The notes under the pieces were generated by a model that worked only from the letters and a program-made list of their open reading frames with translations, did not search any database and was not told where the DNA came from. Position numbers and translations under genes: made by a program. This document shows, in pieces, positions 1 to 8,649 of a stretch of 40,477 bases of DNA. Each line of letters begins with the position of its first letter. Position 1 is the first letter of the stretch. The stretch is from JAPYTY01 sp036338435 (lineage in GTDB: Bacteria; Acidobacteriota; UBA6911; RPQK01; JADFOI01), in the NCBI GenBank assembly GCA_036338435.1, contig JAYZCG010000013.1:1-40477 (forward strand). The letters are read 5' to 3'.

Positions 1-247
1 GTTCAATCTTTTCGAACTCTTCGAGGATTAGTCTGATTTGAAAATAGCCAATTGATTGATTAGAAATATGAGATTCTAGGGCGACCACTTCGCCTTTGGC
101 TGTAAAGATGCCAGTCGAAACGTCGTGAATAACAGCGGTAATAAAATTGGGAGAAGCCCGTTCAATGTAGGAGTCCATTTGGCGTGCAATACTTAACAAA
201 ATATCTTGTAGAATGGCTGTAGTAGCTGGATTTGTCTTGGGCGACAT
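1..247 (-). CDS. hyuB: N-methylhydantoinase B / acetone carboxylase alpha-type subunit HyuB, N-terminal fragment
   Basis: The frame begins at an ATG (247-245) and stays open for 82 codons to the window edge, so the gene is cut off. An AGGAAG Shine-Dalgarno lies just upstream, in the 14-nt gap after the hyuA stop. The visible part reads like a HyuB N-terminus: a helix (AILQDILLSIARQMDSYIER), then IHDVSTGIFTAKGEVVALESHIS, shown here as key words IHD, GIF and GEVVA, matching the family pattern of a conserved D near 'FS..LFD..G.LVAQ..HI'. HyuB partners HyuA in ATP-dependent hydrolysis of hydantoins or 5-oxoproline, or in carboxylation of ketones. The substrate cannot be told from this fragment. 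Identity rests on similarity plus position directly after hyuA. Confidence 0.8.
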   Translation of the reverse strand, partial: MSPKTNPATTAILQDILLSIARQMDSYIERASPNFITAVIHDVSTGIFTAKGEVVALESHISNQSIGYFQIRLILEEFEKIE

Positions 248-261
248 GTTCTTCCTAGGGA

Positions 262-2319
262 TTAATCAATTTCGATAACATAGTCTCCAAACGCACCTAC
301 TGTACAGTGGCACAAGGGCGGTAGAACTACGGTTGTTGTTTTCTCTTCAATGATAGAGGGCCCTTTGATTATGTTTCCAGCTAGCAAACGCTCGCTGTCA
401 TACACTGGTGTAACCACCTGAGTAGGTTTCCCAAAGTTACATTCCCGCTCGCTTTTGATGGCAGAAGATGGATCTGAGTCTCCGGTAGAGATTGGTTTAA
501 GGTGGGGATTAGGCATGGTTCCAATAGCCTTTAATCGCAGAGAAATGAATTGTACCGGATTTTTCGGTGTGGAAAACAAAAGGAGTTCTTCGTGTTTCTT
601 ATCAAAGGTCCCCTTGAGCTCCGCTCGCTTCGATTCGTCTAATTTTCCGGAGGGGATAGGTACCTCAATTTCTCTAAACTGGCCCACATATCTCATGTCG
701 GCGGTTTGGACAATCGATATGGATTCACTGGCCACACCCTCTCTTTTCAACCTCTCTATCCCTTCGAAGGCCATCTTTTCGTAGAGTTGATTTAGATCTT
801 CAAGATTTGCTGCATTCAACTCCACTGTATAGGGTCTTACAAAGTCGTGCGTTAGGTCCGCAAACATCATCCCGGTGGCACAATAGAGAGCAGCAAACTT
901 TGGGACAATGACCTTCTTTACACCGAGACGTCTTGCCGTGTCGACCATGTGCACAGGACCTGCTCCCCCTCCCGCAACAAGCGTGAAGTCTCTCGGATCA
1001 TGTCCCCTTTCCACCATATATTCCAGGATCTTGTTAGCCATATTGGTATTGGCTAGGCGATAGACTGAATAGGAAGCTTCTGTCGGGTTCAGTTCCATTC
1101 TACTGGCTAGTTTAGCCATTGCTTTTTTAGATGCATCCATATCAAGTGCTATTTCACCACCCAGGAAGCATTCAGGAGACAAGTATCCTAGCAGGAGATC
1201 AGCATCTGAAACCGTGACTTCCGAACCACCTTTCCCGTAGCAGACAGGTCCGGGATTAGCACCTGCAGATTTGGGCCCAACTCGAAGCATTCCTAGACGA
1301 TCGAACCAGATAACACTGCCACCACCAGCACCCATTGTGATGCAATCGACCATTTTGAATCCGATCACTTCCCCATCGAACACTTGTGTGCTGGTGGTGG
1401 GAATATGCCGCGAAATAATGCAACTTACGTCAAAACTGGTGCCCCCCATATCTGTAGAAATGAGGTTCCTATTTTCTCCCTTTACAGCATCTGCTACGGA
1501 TAGGGCTGCTACCGGACCCGCGCTTGGGCCAGAGTTCAGGATCAACCCGGCTCTCTTAGAAACCTCTTCAGCAGTCTGAACACCGCCATTTGCCGTCATG
1601 ATGACCATACTACCCTTCAACCCTTCAAGAGATTTTTCAACCCGCGATAGAAAACGAACTACCCGCGGTCCTATGTAGCCACTGATCAGTGTGCTACTAA
1701 AACGCTCGTATTCTCGAATATTCGGCAAAACCTCTGAACTCTTTATGACATAGGCCTCCGGAAACTCCGTGCGGCAGATTTCAGCAACCCGATCTTCATG
1801 GGTGGAATTTGCATAGGAGTGTAGAAAACAGATTGCAACTGATTCAACGCCACCCGCCTTCATACGCTGTAGCGCATCGACTACTTCAACTTCGTTTAAT
1901 GGGGTTTGTACTTCACCGTCCCAAAGTACACGCTCATCGACACCAAATCTCCAATAACCAGGCACTAATGGTCGAACATAAGGGACCGTGTAATCATATA
2001 TTGTTGCACCTGCTCTCCACCCTTGCCGAAAATACAAGATATCTTCGAACCCTTTCGTCGTTATAAGACCAACTGTTACTCCAGTCCGAGTCAGAAGCGC
2101 ATTAGTTCCACTGGTTGTCCCGTAGACGACCAGATCAATTTCAGACAGAAATTGTGGGAGGTTGAGTTGAAGTCTAGAAGCTGCCTTTTCCAATCCGAGA
2201 GTTAGACAAATCTCCAGATCATCAGTAGTAGGGACCTTTGCATATTCCAAAACACCATCATCGGACGAGACGATAATGTCTGTGAATGTTCCCCCCGTGT
2301 CAACTGCAACCCTATACAT
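262..2319 (-). CDS. hyuA: N-methylhydantoinase A / 5-oxoprolinase / ketone carboxylase ATP-binding subunit
   Basis: Predicted 685-aa cytoplasmic ATPase subunit of the HyuA/HyuB family (hydantoinases, 5-oxoprolinases, acetone and acetophenone carboxylases). The N-terminus carries the phosphate-binding signature DTGGTFTD at residues 7-14, followed by GTTSGTNALLTR. The middle has TDMGGTSFDV and the C-terminal half AGGGAGPVH, all hallmarks of the ASKHA-fold hydantoinase A domain. I chose ATG 2319 because AAAGGAG sits 9 nt upstream and the protein then begins directly with the first beta strand; a longer frame from a TTG at 2358 adds 13 residues without homology. Length is normal for the family. 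It lies 14 nt before hyuB and downstream of a heme-flavoprotein gene on the same strand. Which reaction it catalyses is not determined by sequence. Confidence 0.9.
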   Translation of the reverse strand: MYRVAVDTGGTFTDIIVSSDDGVLEYAKVPTTDDLEICLTLGLEKAASRLQLNLPQFLSEIDLVVYGTTSGTNALLTRTGVTVGLITTKGFEDILYFRQGWRAGATIYDYTVPYVRPLVPGYWRFGVDERVLWDGEVQTPLNEVEVVDALQRMKAGGVESVAICFLHSYANSTHEDRVAEICRTEFPEAYVIKSSEVLPNIREYERFSSTLISGYIGPRVVRFLSRVEKSLEGLKGSMVIMTANGGVQTAEEVSKRAGLILNSGPSAGPVAALSVADAVKGENRNLISTDMGGTSFDVSCIISRHIPTTSTQVFDGEVIGFKMVDCITMGAGGGSVIWFDRLGMLRVGPKSAGANPGPVCYGKGGSEVTVSDADLLLGYLSPECFLGGEIALDMDASKKAMAKLASRMELNPTEASYSVYRLANTNMANKILEYMVERGHDPRDFTLVAGGGAGPVHMVDTARRLGVKKVIVPKFAALYCATGMMFADLTHDFVRPYTVELNAANLEDLNQLYEKMAFEGIERLKREGVASESISIVQTADMRYVGQFREIEVPIPSGKLDESKRAELKGTFDKKHEELLLFSTPKNPVQFISLRLKAIGTMPNPHLKPISTGDSDPSSAIKSERECNFGKPTQVVTPVYDSERLLAGNIIKGPSIIEEKTTTVVLPPLCHCTVGAFGDYVIEID

Positions 2320-2361
2320 TGAAATCGCTCCTTTCAGACACCCCATATTTAGGTTCAAGGG

Positions 2362-2383
2362 ATTGCCTAATAGTTTAGTTGAT
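2362..2383. repeat. 22-nt near-repeat, copy 1 (upstream of hyuA)
   Basis: On the plus strand this reads attgcctaatagtttagttg-at; 19 of 22 bases match 4182-4203. It lies about 45 nt upstream of the hyuA start codon. The second copy touches the start codon of the next gene upstream, so the two copies sit in front of consecutive genes of one operon. A pair this similar could arise by chance in 40 kb, so only the placement is suggestive. Confidence 0.35.
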
Positions 2384-2425
2384 ATTGTTTAGATTCGATA
2401 CTGGTTTTAAGCCACTTTTCCCAAG

Positions 2426-4183
2426 TCAATGGCATGTTGAGCAGTTTTCCGCCTGTGCCATTCGATTGAAACGATGGGATTCCAGGTCGACCGGTACAAA
2501 CTCAGCATGACAGCTAACACATTCGTGCCGACCTTCCAGGATCACACGGTGTGATCGTTCGAAGTGATCGTAACCCTGACGATCTGCATTCACCAACGTG
2601 GAAAGCTCATGGCATTTCAAGCAGGTCTCGTTTCCGACCGATGTTTCCCCCCCTGTGGAACGGTGGTCTCGGGTCATCGGAGAAATGCTGATTGCTTGGT
2701 AATCTAGGTCGGCGAGAACACTCCTAGCGGCAACTCGTCCGGTTACGATGGAAGGTCCCAGAAAAGTTCCTTCCAGGGCTGCCTTGCCGTTGATTTGGGC
2801 AAGTCCAGTTAGTTCACCCACGGCATAAAGGCCCGGGATGGGGCGGTTGTTCTGGTCTACAACCCGGCAGAATAAATCAATGGCCACCCCTCCCATACTT
2901 TTGCGAGTGACCGGATACTCTTGGACAGCATAAAAGGGAGCCTGCTTAATTTTCTGGGGAGTGTGAGGTCGGATGTCTATTTCTTCAGAGGGTGAACGGT
3001 GCTTATCAAAACGTCCAAAGTCCACGTCCTGGCCTTGATCAATCATGGCGTTGTAACGATCTACCGTAGCCTTGAGACTATCGGTGGGAAGACCGGTCAC
3101 TTTAGCTAAATCTTCAATGGAGTTTGCACTTTTTATCAGGTCAGGCGCTTTTTCTAGAAGCACTTCTTTGGCGTTGTCCCAGCCTGTCCCACTCATTCGA
3201 AAATTGGCCATTGCATCAAAGATCGTCCAATAGGTTGAGTGGGGTTGATTAAGGATAGCCGGTAGGCTGTCCTTAGGACTAGCGGACTCGTTGACAAAAC
3301 GTCTGCCCTCGGCATTAACCCAAATGGAAACCGAACTGCCGCCAGAAAGACCGCGTTCAGTCCCAGGATGGCCGGGATGAGGAATGCCGGTCGAGTAGTT
3401 CCATTGATGATCTAAGTCGCGCAACACTCCCCCAACTTCCTGAGCAAGTTCATGCCCTGAGCCGGTAGCGTTGAAGCCGGCACTGAAAAGAAGTCGATCG
3501 GGACTTTTCAGATGCTTGGGCCAGTTTCTGCGGACCATATCCAAATTACTCTGAAAACCTCCTGTAGCAAGAATTACAGCGGCCGCATGAAAGGTTTGAA
3601 GTTCACCCGTGCGCAAATTTTCCGTCACGACACCGACAATCTGTTGCTTTTCCCGAACGAGTCCAGTCACCTTATGATTCCAGATAAAGTTAACATTTGG
3701 ATATTTCAGAGATTCCCGGTAAAGCGTGGTTACCAGAGCACGTCCTCCCCCCAAAGTAGTGTGAATTCGCGGCACTCTGTTTCCCGGTTGGCGGCCCACT
3801 GATCGGAATTCAAGTCCCATTCCGATCAACCAATCGTAAATCAAATTTCTGGAATTGTTGACGTAAAAACGGACCCACTCGGGGTTGTTGTCTTCTCCCC
3901 ATTCGATGAAGTCCTGATAGGCCAATTCTGGACTATCTTCAATTCCCTGTGCTTTTTGCATGGGGGTTTCTACGATGGAGAGTACTCCGCCGGAAAGAAT
4001 GCCGTGCCCACCAAAAGTCGACCACATATCGATAACCGTGGTCTGAACTCCCTGCTGAAGAGCTTCCAGTGTTGCCGAAAGCCCGGAAGGTCCGGCTCCC
4101 ACGATCAATAGGTCTGTTTCCTGTGCAAAAGCAGGCTGACTCAAAAGGCTGAGCACTAAAAATAGAATGATTCTGGAGGGCAT
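2426..4183 (-). CDS. Exported FAD-dependent reductase/dehydrogenase with C-terminal three-heme tail
   Basis: 585-aa predicted periplasmic flavoprotein of the fumarate reductase / 3-ketosteroid dehydrogenase FAD_binding_2 family. A Sec signal peptide covers residues 1-20 (ends AFAQE). The dinucleotide motif GAGPSGLSA follows at about 28-36, then GGHGILSGG, and the late FAD motif GLYAVGELTG. The last 65 residues hold three heme c motifs, CLKCH (521-525), CVSCH (555-559) and CSTCH (581-585); the last one ends the protein. In the Shewanella flavocytochrome c fumarate reductase the hemes are N-terminal and number four, so this is a different arrangement. The usual substrate-binding HHTMGG is TRKSMGG here, arguing against fumarate as substrate. 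Heme attachment would require export, consistent with the signal peptide. Substrate unknown. Confidence 0.88.
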   Translation of the reverse strand: MPSRIILFLVLSLLSQPAFAQETDLLIVGAGPSGLSATLEALQQGVQTTVIDMWSTFGGHGILSGGVLSIVETPMQKAQGIEDSPELAYQDFIEWGEDNNPEWVRFYVNNSRNLIYDWLIGMGLEFRSVGRQPGNRVPRIHTTLGGGRALVTTLYRESLKYPNVNFIWNHKVTGLVREKQQIVGVVTENLRTGELQTFHAAAVILATGGFQSNLDMVRRNWPKHLKSPDRLLFSAGFNATGSGHELAQEVGGVLRDLDHQWNYSTGIPHPGHPGTERGLSGGSSVSIWVNAEGRRFVNESASPKDSLPAILNQPHSTYWTIFDAMANFRMSGTGWDNAKEVLLEKAPDLIKSANSIEDLAKVTGLPTDSLKATVDRYNAMIDQGQDVDFGRFDKHRSPSEEIDIRPHTPQKIKQAPFYAVQEYPVTRKSMGGVAIDLFCRVVDQNNRPIPGLYAVGELTGLAQINGKAALEGTFLGPSIVTGRVAARSVLADLDYQAISISPMTRDHRSTGGETSVGNETCLKCHELSTLVNADRQGYDHFERSHRVILEGRHECVSCHAEFVPVDLESHRFNRMAQAENCSTCH

Positions 4184-4203
4184 TGCCTAGCAGTTTAGCT
4201 GAT
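4182..4203. repeat. 22-nt near-repeat, copy 2 (overlaps flavoprotein start)
   Basis: Plus-strand attgcctagcagtttagctg-at, 19/22 identical to 2362-2383. In the coding direction it forms the last bases before and the first bases of the flavoprotein start codon, including a weak TAGG that may act as Shine-Dalgarno. It could be a shared regulatory or translation signal, or chance. Confidence 0.35.
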
Positions 4204-4234
4204 GTTTACTGCGACTTACCAGACATTGTTCGTT

Positions 4235-6436
4235 CTAGAAATCTACCAGATGGGTATACTTGACGATAAAGGCTCTGTCCCTTTGTCCTCCCTGGAAGGC
4301 ATCTCGCGATTCATTGTAGACAATAAAGATGTCACTCAGGGGGCGATGAATTAGATTGAATCGGATGTTTGAACTTACTTGCTTGGTGTCGCTGTTGTAC
4401 TGAATCAATGCGTTCAGAAACATAGTCGTACTGAAAGAATAGTTCAATCGGGTTCGGATTAGATTGGTTGTAAAAGAACCTGCCGGCAAGTCTACTTTGG
4501 CCCTGGAGCCTTGAACACGCAAGGAGAAGGTCGGAGTTGGCTTGAAGTTTCCTCCTACAGTGATAGAGTCACGTGTTCCACCCCAGAAACCACTGAGGCT
4601 CATCCTGATATTGCCAGATATGGTCCGACCCCGATTGGAGGATATGTTGACATTCGTCTCTTGCCATCTGTAATCACCAACAGGAATCGTAATGTTTGGA
4701 CGAATCCGGAAGGGTTCATCCAGCCTTTCAAAATAGTAGTTGCTGGCGATGGCAATCTGTCCGCCACCATGAAATTGAGTGGTCCAGTCAAAGTGCTGGT
4801 ATTTGGTGACCGTCTGATTGTCCTGGTCGGTAATGTGGCGAATTCGGGTGTGGGGAAAGAACTGACGGATCAAGGAGTTGTCCTCTAGTCGGAGGCGTAT
4901 TCCTGAGTTAGCCTCAATGATCTTTATCCCAGTTCGCGGAACAAAGCCCATCGTGTTGGTGTAATTTTCTCCAATATTATAGTGACTAAATCCCACATCC
5001 ATAACTGGGTCTCGCCACCGAACCGCTAGGTTGCTGGCCCAGTCTTTGTCGTTAACATCGCGGCTTTCAGACTTGGTCAAAAAAGAGCTGATCTTGAGTT
5101 TCTGCCAGAACTGAAAGTTGGCGTCCACCCCAAAGACTCGATTAAAGTCGCTATCGAGTTTGGAATCACGATTGAGCAACATTACGCCAATATCTGAAAA
5201 AGAAAGGATATCCCTCCTTACCCGGGCCACAGTAAAATTGTGTGCGGGGGTCGTTCCTGATTCCCGAGTCTGCATATTTAGGAATCCCAATCGATATCTC
5301 CCTGTCTTTCCCGTTAGTCTGGCGCCCCCCAGAATAGGCACTGGTTGGCGATCATCAGAGAGGCCAATTCTCCGGCTGAAGAAAAGCACAAGATCTCTCA
5401 AGGCGGTCCTTCTTCCTCTGGTGGAGAGTTCCCGACTTCCTTCGCCAAAAACAAAAATGCCAGAATTCTCCAAGAAGAAATCTCTTTTTTCTGGAAAGAA
5501 AAGACTAAAGCGGGTCAAGTTGATTTGCTGATCATCAACTTCAACGTGGGAGAAATCAGTATTGATCGTGAGGTCCAGGGTCAATCCGGGTGTCAGTCCG
5601 TACTTAACATCAACTCCTACATCCAGATCCAAGTCATTGGACCTCCCACGAGAGTCGTTCCACTGCATTTGGCTATAGGGTTTCACTTTGAGGTTTTGGC
5701 CGGGTTTGATTTTCTTCAGTCCCAGAAGGTTGCCGGCCAGGGAAACTCGACTGGAGTCATATCGACGTGGGATCGGTGTCCAGGTGCTAATCTCATTCTT
5801 ACGTTTGATTCGTCGTTCGAAATTGATTCCCCAGATTTGCAACTCCTGTTCCGGGAAACGAAGTGTCTGAAGTGGTATTCTGATCTCAATGTTCCAGCCA
5901 TTACCATTGACTTTGGAGTCAACATACCATACTCCTTCCCAGTCGTTATTGACTTCCGACCCCTCATTGAAAAATTGAGATTCTGATTTAGCGCCTACCG
6001 GATTGACCGCGAAATGGAAGCCATTTCGATCATCGTTGAAGGGATCAATTGTGATGATGAAGACGTCGTTGTCGTTCCAATTAAAGTCCTGTTCTAAGTC
6101 CTTGGCGATGACCTGGTCAGCATCTGAGTCAAAGCAGTAGACGCCGAAATAAAGGTTGGACTGATCATACAAGACGCGAACCTCAGTCTCCTCGGTTGAA
6201 GGGGAGCCTTCCTGGGGTTCGCTTTGAATGAACTGTGAAATCGGAACTGCCTTACCCCAATCCCCCTCATCAAAAACGCCATCAATGATGATCGATTCTT
6301 CGGCATAGGTGGCCGTGATCGTAGAAGTAGAATCTCTTTGAGAAAAGATCGGTTTCTCTTCCTGTGCCGTCACATAAGAGACAAAAAGAAGGAGTAGTGG
6401 CAAACTGAGTATGCGCAAGTCGTGGTGTGAGCTCAT
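4235..6436 (-). CDS. DUF5916 outer-membrane protein with N-terminal CBM9-like domain (copy 1)
   Basis: Predicted 733-aa exported protein. The signal peptide (MSSHHDLRILSLPLLLLF, ending VTAQEE) supports ATG 6436; the longer frame begins at a TTG at 6478 and has no signal-peptide-like start. Residues about 40-220 form a carbohydrate-binding family 9-like beta-sandwich (IDGVFDEGDW near its start, IDPFNDDRNGFHFAVNP in the middle). The rest is a DUF5916 domain rich in alternating polar/hydrophobic strands ending in an aromatic residue (VDF at the C-terminus), as expected for an outer-membrane beta barrel. FFPEKRDFFLENSGIF is a family hallmark. Function of DUF5916 is not established. It sits 69 nt after an amidohydrolase gene and 51 nt before the heme-flavoprotein, so it may handle the same substrate at the cell surface. 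A paralogue lies at 30300-32462. Confidence 0.85.
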   Translation of the reverse strand: MSSHHDLRILSLPLLLLFVSYVTAQEEKPIFSQRDSTSTITATYAEESIIIDGVFDEGDWGKAVPISQFIQSEPQEGSPSTEETEVRVLYDQSNLYFGVYCFDSDADQVIAKDLEQDFNWNDNDVFIITIDPFNDDRNGFHFAVNPVGAKSESQFFNEGSEVNNDWEGVWYVDSKVNGNGWNIEIRIPLQTLRFPEQELQIWGINFERRIKRKNEISTWTPIPRRYDSSRVSLAGNLLGLKKIKPGQNLKVKPYSQMQWNDSRGRSNDLDLDVGVDVKYGLTPGLTLDLTINTDFSHVEVDDQQINLTRFSLFFPEKRDFFLENSGIFVFGEGSRELSTRGRRTALRDLVLFFSRRIGLSDDRQPVPILGGARLTGKTGRYRLGFLNMQTRESGTTPAHNFTVARVRRDILSFSDIGVMLLNRDSKLDSDFNRVFGVDANFQFWQKLKISSFLTKSESRDVNDKDWASNLAVRWRDPVMDVGFSHYNIGENYTNTMGFVPRTGIKIIEANSGIRLRLEDNSLIRQFFPHTRIRHITDQDNQTVTKYQHFDWTTQFHGGGQIAIASNYYFERLDEPFRIRPNITIPVGDYRWQETNVNISSNRGRTISGNIRMSLSGFWGGTRDSITVGGNFKPTPTFSLRVQGSRAKVDLPAGSFTTNLIRTRLNYSFSTTMFLNALIQYNSDTKQVSSNIRFNLIHRPLSDIFIVYNESRDAFQGGQRDRAFIVKYTHLVDF

Positions 6437-6505
6437 GCTTATCAACAGGGAGGAGGACGTGACCAGCCTATGTCCCAAAGCTTATTCTTGTGCTTCGTCT
6501 AGTTG

Positions 6506-8356
6506 TCACGGATTCAAAGAACCGTAAGCTATCTCTCCTCCAATGATAGTTGCCAGAACCTTAATTTCGGACAGATCGTCATCGGGGATGTTGGGATCTA
6601 ACGGATTCTTATCCAAAAGCACCAGATCAGCTAGTTTGCCTGGCTCGATTGAGCCCAGTTTGTCTTCAGCCAGTACATACTCCGAACCCCATCGGGTCAT
6701 CATGAGTAAAGCTGTCTCCCGATCAATTCTCTCCCGCGGGCCAAAAATTCGTCCATCCTTAGTCTTGCGAGTGACCAACACCTCCAGACTAAACATAGGG
6801 TGTCGTTCTGGGTCATCATGCGTATCGGCTCCATAGACCACTTTTATGCCCTGATCGATAAGAGTCTTGACCGGAAAAAGCCATTGATGAGCATACTCTT
6901 CACCATACACTAGGCTAACACTGGCTGCATACCTGCCCCAGAACTGTATAGGCTGAACACTCCACATTACCCCTAAATCCGATGATCTTTGTCGCAGATC
7001 AGGCCTGATCATCATGCCGTGATCTAAGGCAAAGCGTTTGTCTCTGATAGAGCTTTCCTGACTGGCTCTTTCATAAGACTCAAGTACTAAGTCAATTCCC
7101 TTGTCACCAAATGTGTGCAGTCCTGTGATTCGGTAGCCGTATCGATTCGCAATTAGAGCAGCATTTGGACCTGGGTGATCCGGGAGATCCCAAACACAAA
7201 ATTCTTCGTCAGGATACAGATCGTTGGGTAAAATTTCTCGTTTTGGCAAGGTGCCACATGAGATTTCACCGACTCGACCACCGTCATCAGGAGTTGGAAT
7301 TCTGGGTCCATATCCATCGGGATTGTCGATGGTAATGCCCACGATCCACATGCGGTCAGTTCCGTGTCCTTCTAGATTTCCGAACCGTTTTAGGTGCCTT
7401 TCCAAAAAGGGATTGGCGCGGCCGACCTCATGGGCATAAGCTAGCCTCAGAGGGAGTTCACCGTTACGATCCAGGAGTCCGTAAGAGGTGATTTCATAGC
7501 CCGCTAATCGTGTGGAAATGGTTGTTACGCCAATGGCCACCCATTCTTCCAGTTCCCTTTTGAGACCTTGAGCCAGTACTTCCGGTTTTCTCTGTGGCAT
7601 CAGTTCTGCGTCAATGATCTCACTCACTGCCCCGAGTAACTGACCATTAGGAATCCCTTGTTCATCTTTTACCAGTCCCGAAAGAGGTTTTTCCCCGTAG
7701 TTGTCCTGTAGAATTGCCAGCATCTTGGTATTTACAACCCCCCAAGCGAAAAATCCTGTGATAGCTAAAGGGTTTTCTGGTACTACCCTATCCAGGTCGT
7801 GTCGTGTGAGTTCCTTCAAGATTTTGTTGGTTGAAGGTCTGATGCCAAAGGTTGTATAAATCCATTTTTCGGGAGGCGCATTTTCTGCAAATGTTTTCAG
7901 ATCAGCAAGTACTGTTTCTTTAGAGTCCCACCGGACTGTGGTAAATAGAACATTATTTTCTCGCAGGGTTTGGATGTAAGAGCGGTCCATCTCTCGGGCA
8001 AACTCGGGATGGCGTTTGGCGTAGTCATTGGGATGGGAATGGGTATCTACAATACCTGGGATGACAGCTTTTCCGTCTAGATCTACCCTTACTGTATCAG
8101 GACCTGCCATCCTTAATATCCGATCAGTTTTCCCTACGGCAAGGATTCTGTCATCTCTAATTGCAAGGGACTCATCCACATTGATGGGAGGTTGATCACC
8201 ATCCATGGTCAGAACCTGGCCGTTATACAGAACGATGTCGGCATAGTCGAGCACCTCCGGAGCAAGATCCTGGGCGTGAGAAATGCCCCATGTGAACCCT
8301 AGTAGCACCAAGTTCATCGAATATTTTGTGATGGCAGATTGTAATCGCATCATCAT
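6506..8356 (-). CDS. Exported YtcJ-like metal-dependent amidohydrolase (copy 1)
   Basis: 616-aa member of the amidohydrolase_3 (YtcJ-like) branch of the amidohydrolase superfamily, hydrolysing an unknown amide, imide or ester. A signal peptide ends near GISHAQD, so it should act in the periplasm. Metal-site motifs are intact: HxH in VDTHSHP, His in LHTFGDKG, His in ALDHGMM, and the catalytic Asp in YGADTHDDP. The C-terminal ADLVLLDKNPL is typical of the small beta-domain. Three ATG codons are in tandem at 8356, 8353 and 8350; AGGAG at 8360-8364 gives 3, 6 or 9 nt spacing, so the second or third is likelier than the first. It is the first gene of the leftward operon leading through DUF5916 and the flavoprotein to hyuAB. 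Confidence 0.88.
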   Translation of the reverse strand: MMMRLQSAITKYSMNLVLLGFTWGISHAQDLAPEVLDYADIVLYNGQVLTMDGDQPPINVDESLAIRDDRILAVGKTDRILRMAGPDTVRVDLDGKAVIPGIVDTHSHPNDYAKRHPEFAREMDRSYIQTLRENNVLFTTVRWDSKETVLADLKTFAENAPPEKWIYTTFGIRPSTNKILKELTRHDLDRVVPENPLAITGFFAWGVVNTKMLAILQDNYGEKPLSGLVKDEQGIPNGQLLGAVSEIIDAELMPQRKPEVLAQGLKRELEEWVAIGVTTISTRLAGYEITSYGLLDRNGELPLRLAYAHEVGRANPFLERHLKRFGNLEGHGTDRMWIVGITIDNPDGYGPRIPTPDDGGRVGEISCGTLPKREILPNDLYPDEEFCVWDLPDHPGPNAALIANRYGYRITGLHTFGDKGIDLVLESYERASQESSIRDKRFALDHGMMIRPDLRQRSSDLGVMWSVQPIQFWGRYAASVSLVYGEEYAHQWLFPVKTLIDQGIKVVYGADTHDDPERHPMFSLEVLVTRKTKDGRIFGPRERIDRETALLMMTRWGSEYVLAEDKLGSIEPGKLADLVLLDKNPLDPNIPDDDLSEIKVLATIIGGEIAYGSLNP

Positions 8357-8392
8357 TTTCTCCTATGGAAGCTATTACCTACATAGTCTAGC

Positions 8393-8420
8393 CCATGCAC
8401 GGTTAATATCCAATGCATGG
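8393..8420. promoter_or_regulatory. Inverted repeat in divergent intergenic region
   Basis: CCATGCA (8393-8399) and TGCATGG (8414-8420) form a perfect 7-nt inverted repeat with a 14-nt spacer, 37 nt upstream of the amidohydrolase start. Spacing of about two helical turns between arm centres fits a dimeric regulator site. No regulator is encoded nearby. The rest of the 293-nt gap 8357-8649 holds only the promoter-like site noted separately. Confidence 0.3.
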
Positions 8421-8572
8421 TGGGTGCTGGAGCTTGGAAAAAAGAGCCTCATTGTTTTGACTGCTGGATTTGGGAATGGGGCGAAAGTCGTAGATTTTGT
8501 TGATCACAACGGAGTCCACTGTCGATTGACCTACCGTTAAGGTTTTCCAAACCTTTTAGAATCTAGTTGTGA

Positions 8573-8601
8573 TTGACATCTCTTCCTGAACTGCCTAATC
8601 T
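8573..8601 (+). promoter_or_regulatory. Candidate sigma70-type promoter for the 8650 gene
   Basis: TTGACA (8573-8578, perfect -35) is followed after exactly 17 nt by TAATCT (8596-8601, a weak -10). It lies 48 nt upstream of the ATG at 8650 and points rightward. The -10 match is only partial, so this is a prediction. Confidence 0.45.
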
Positions 8602-8607
8602 TGGGTC
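8594..8607 (+). repeat. 14-nt promoter-proximal repeat, copy 1
   Basis: CCTAATCTTGGGTC is identical to 16836-16849. The two copies lie 42 and 38 nt upstream of the start codons at 8650 and 16888. A 14-mer repeat alone is expected by chance in a window this long; the shared orientation and spacing are what make it notable. Confidence 0.35.
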
Positions 8608-8649
8608 GGGTATTCTCCAGTGACTGTCAACCCAGGGGGATAGGGAGTA

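Noticed and set aside
5345..5986. 213-aa plus-strand open frame
   Set aside because: Entirely antisense to the DUF5916 gene, which has a clear signal peptide and domains; no Shine-Dalgarno and no recognisable composition.
8283..8540. 85-aa plus-strand frame in the divergent region
   Set aside because: Begins inside the amidohydrolase gene on the other strand and has no start signal; the region is better read as regulatory.
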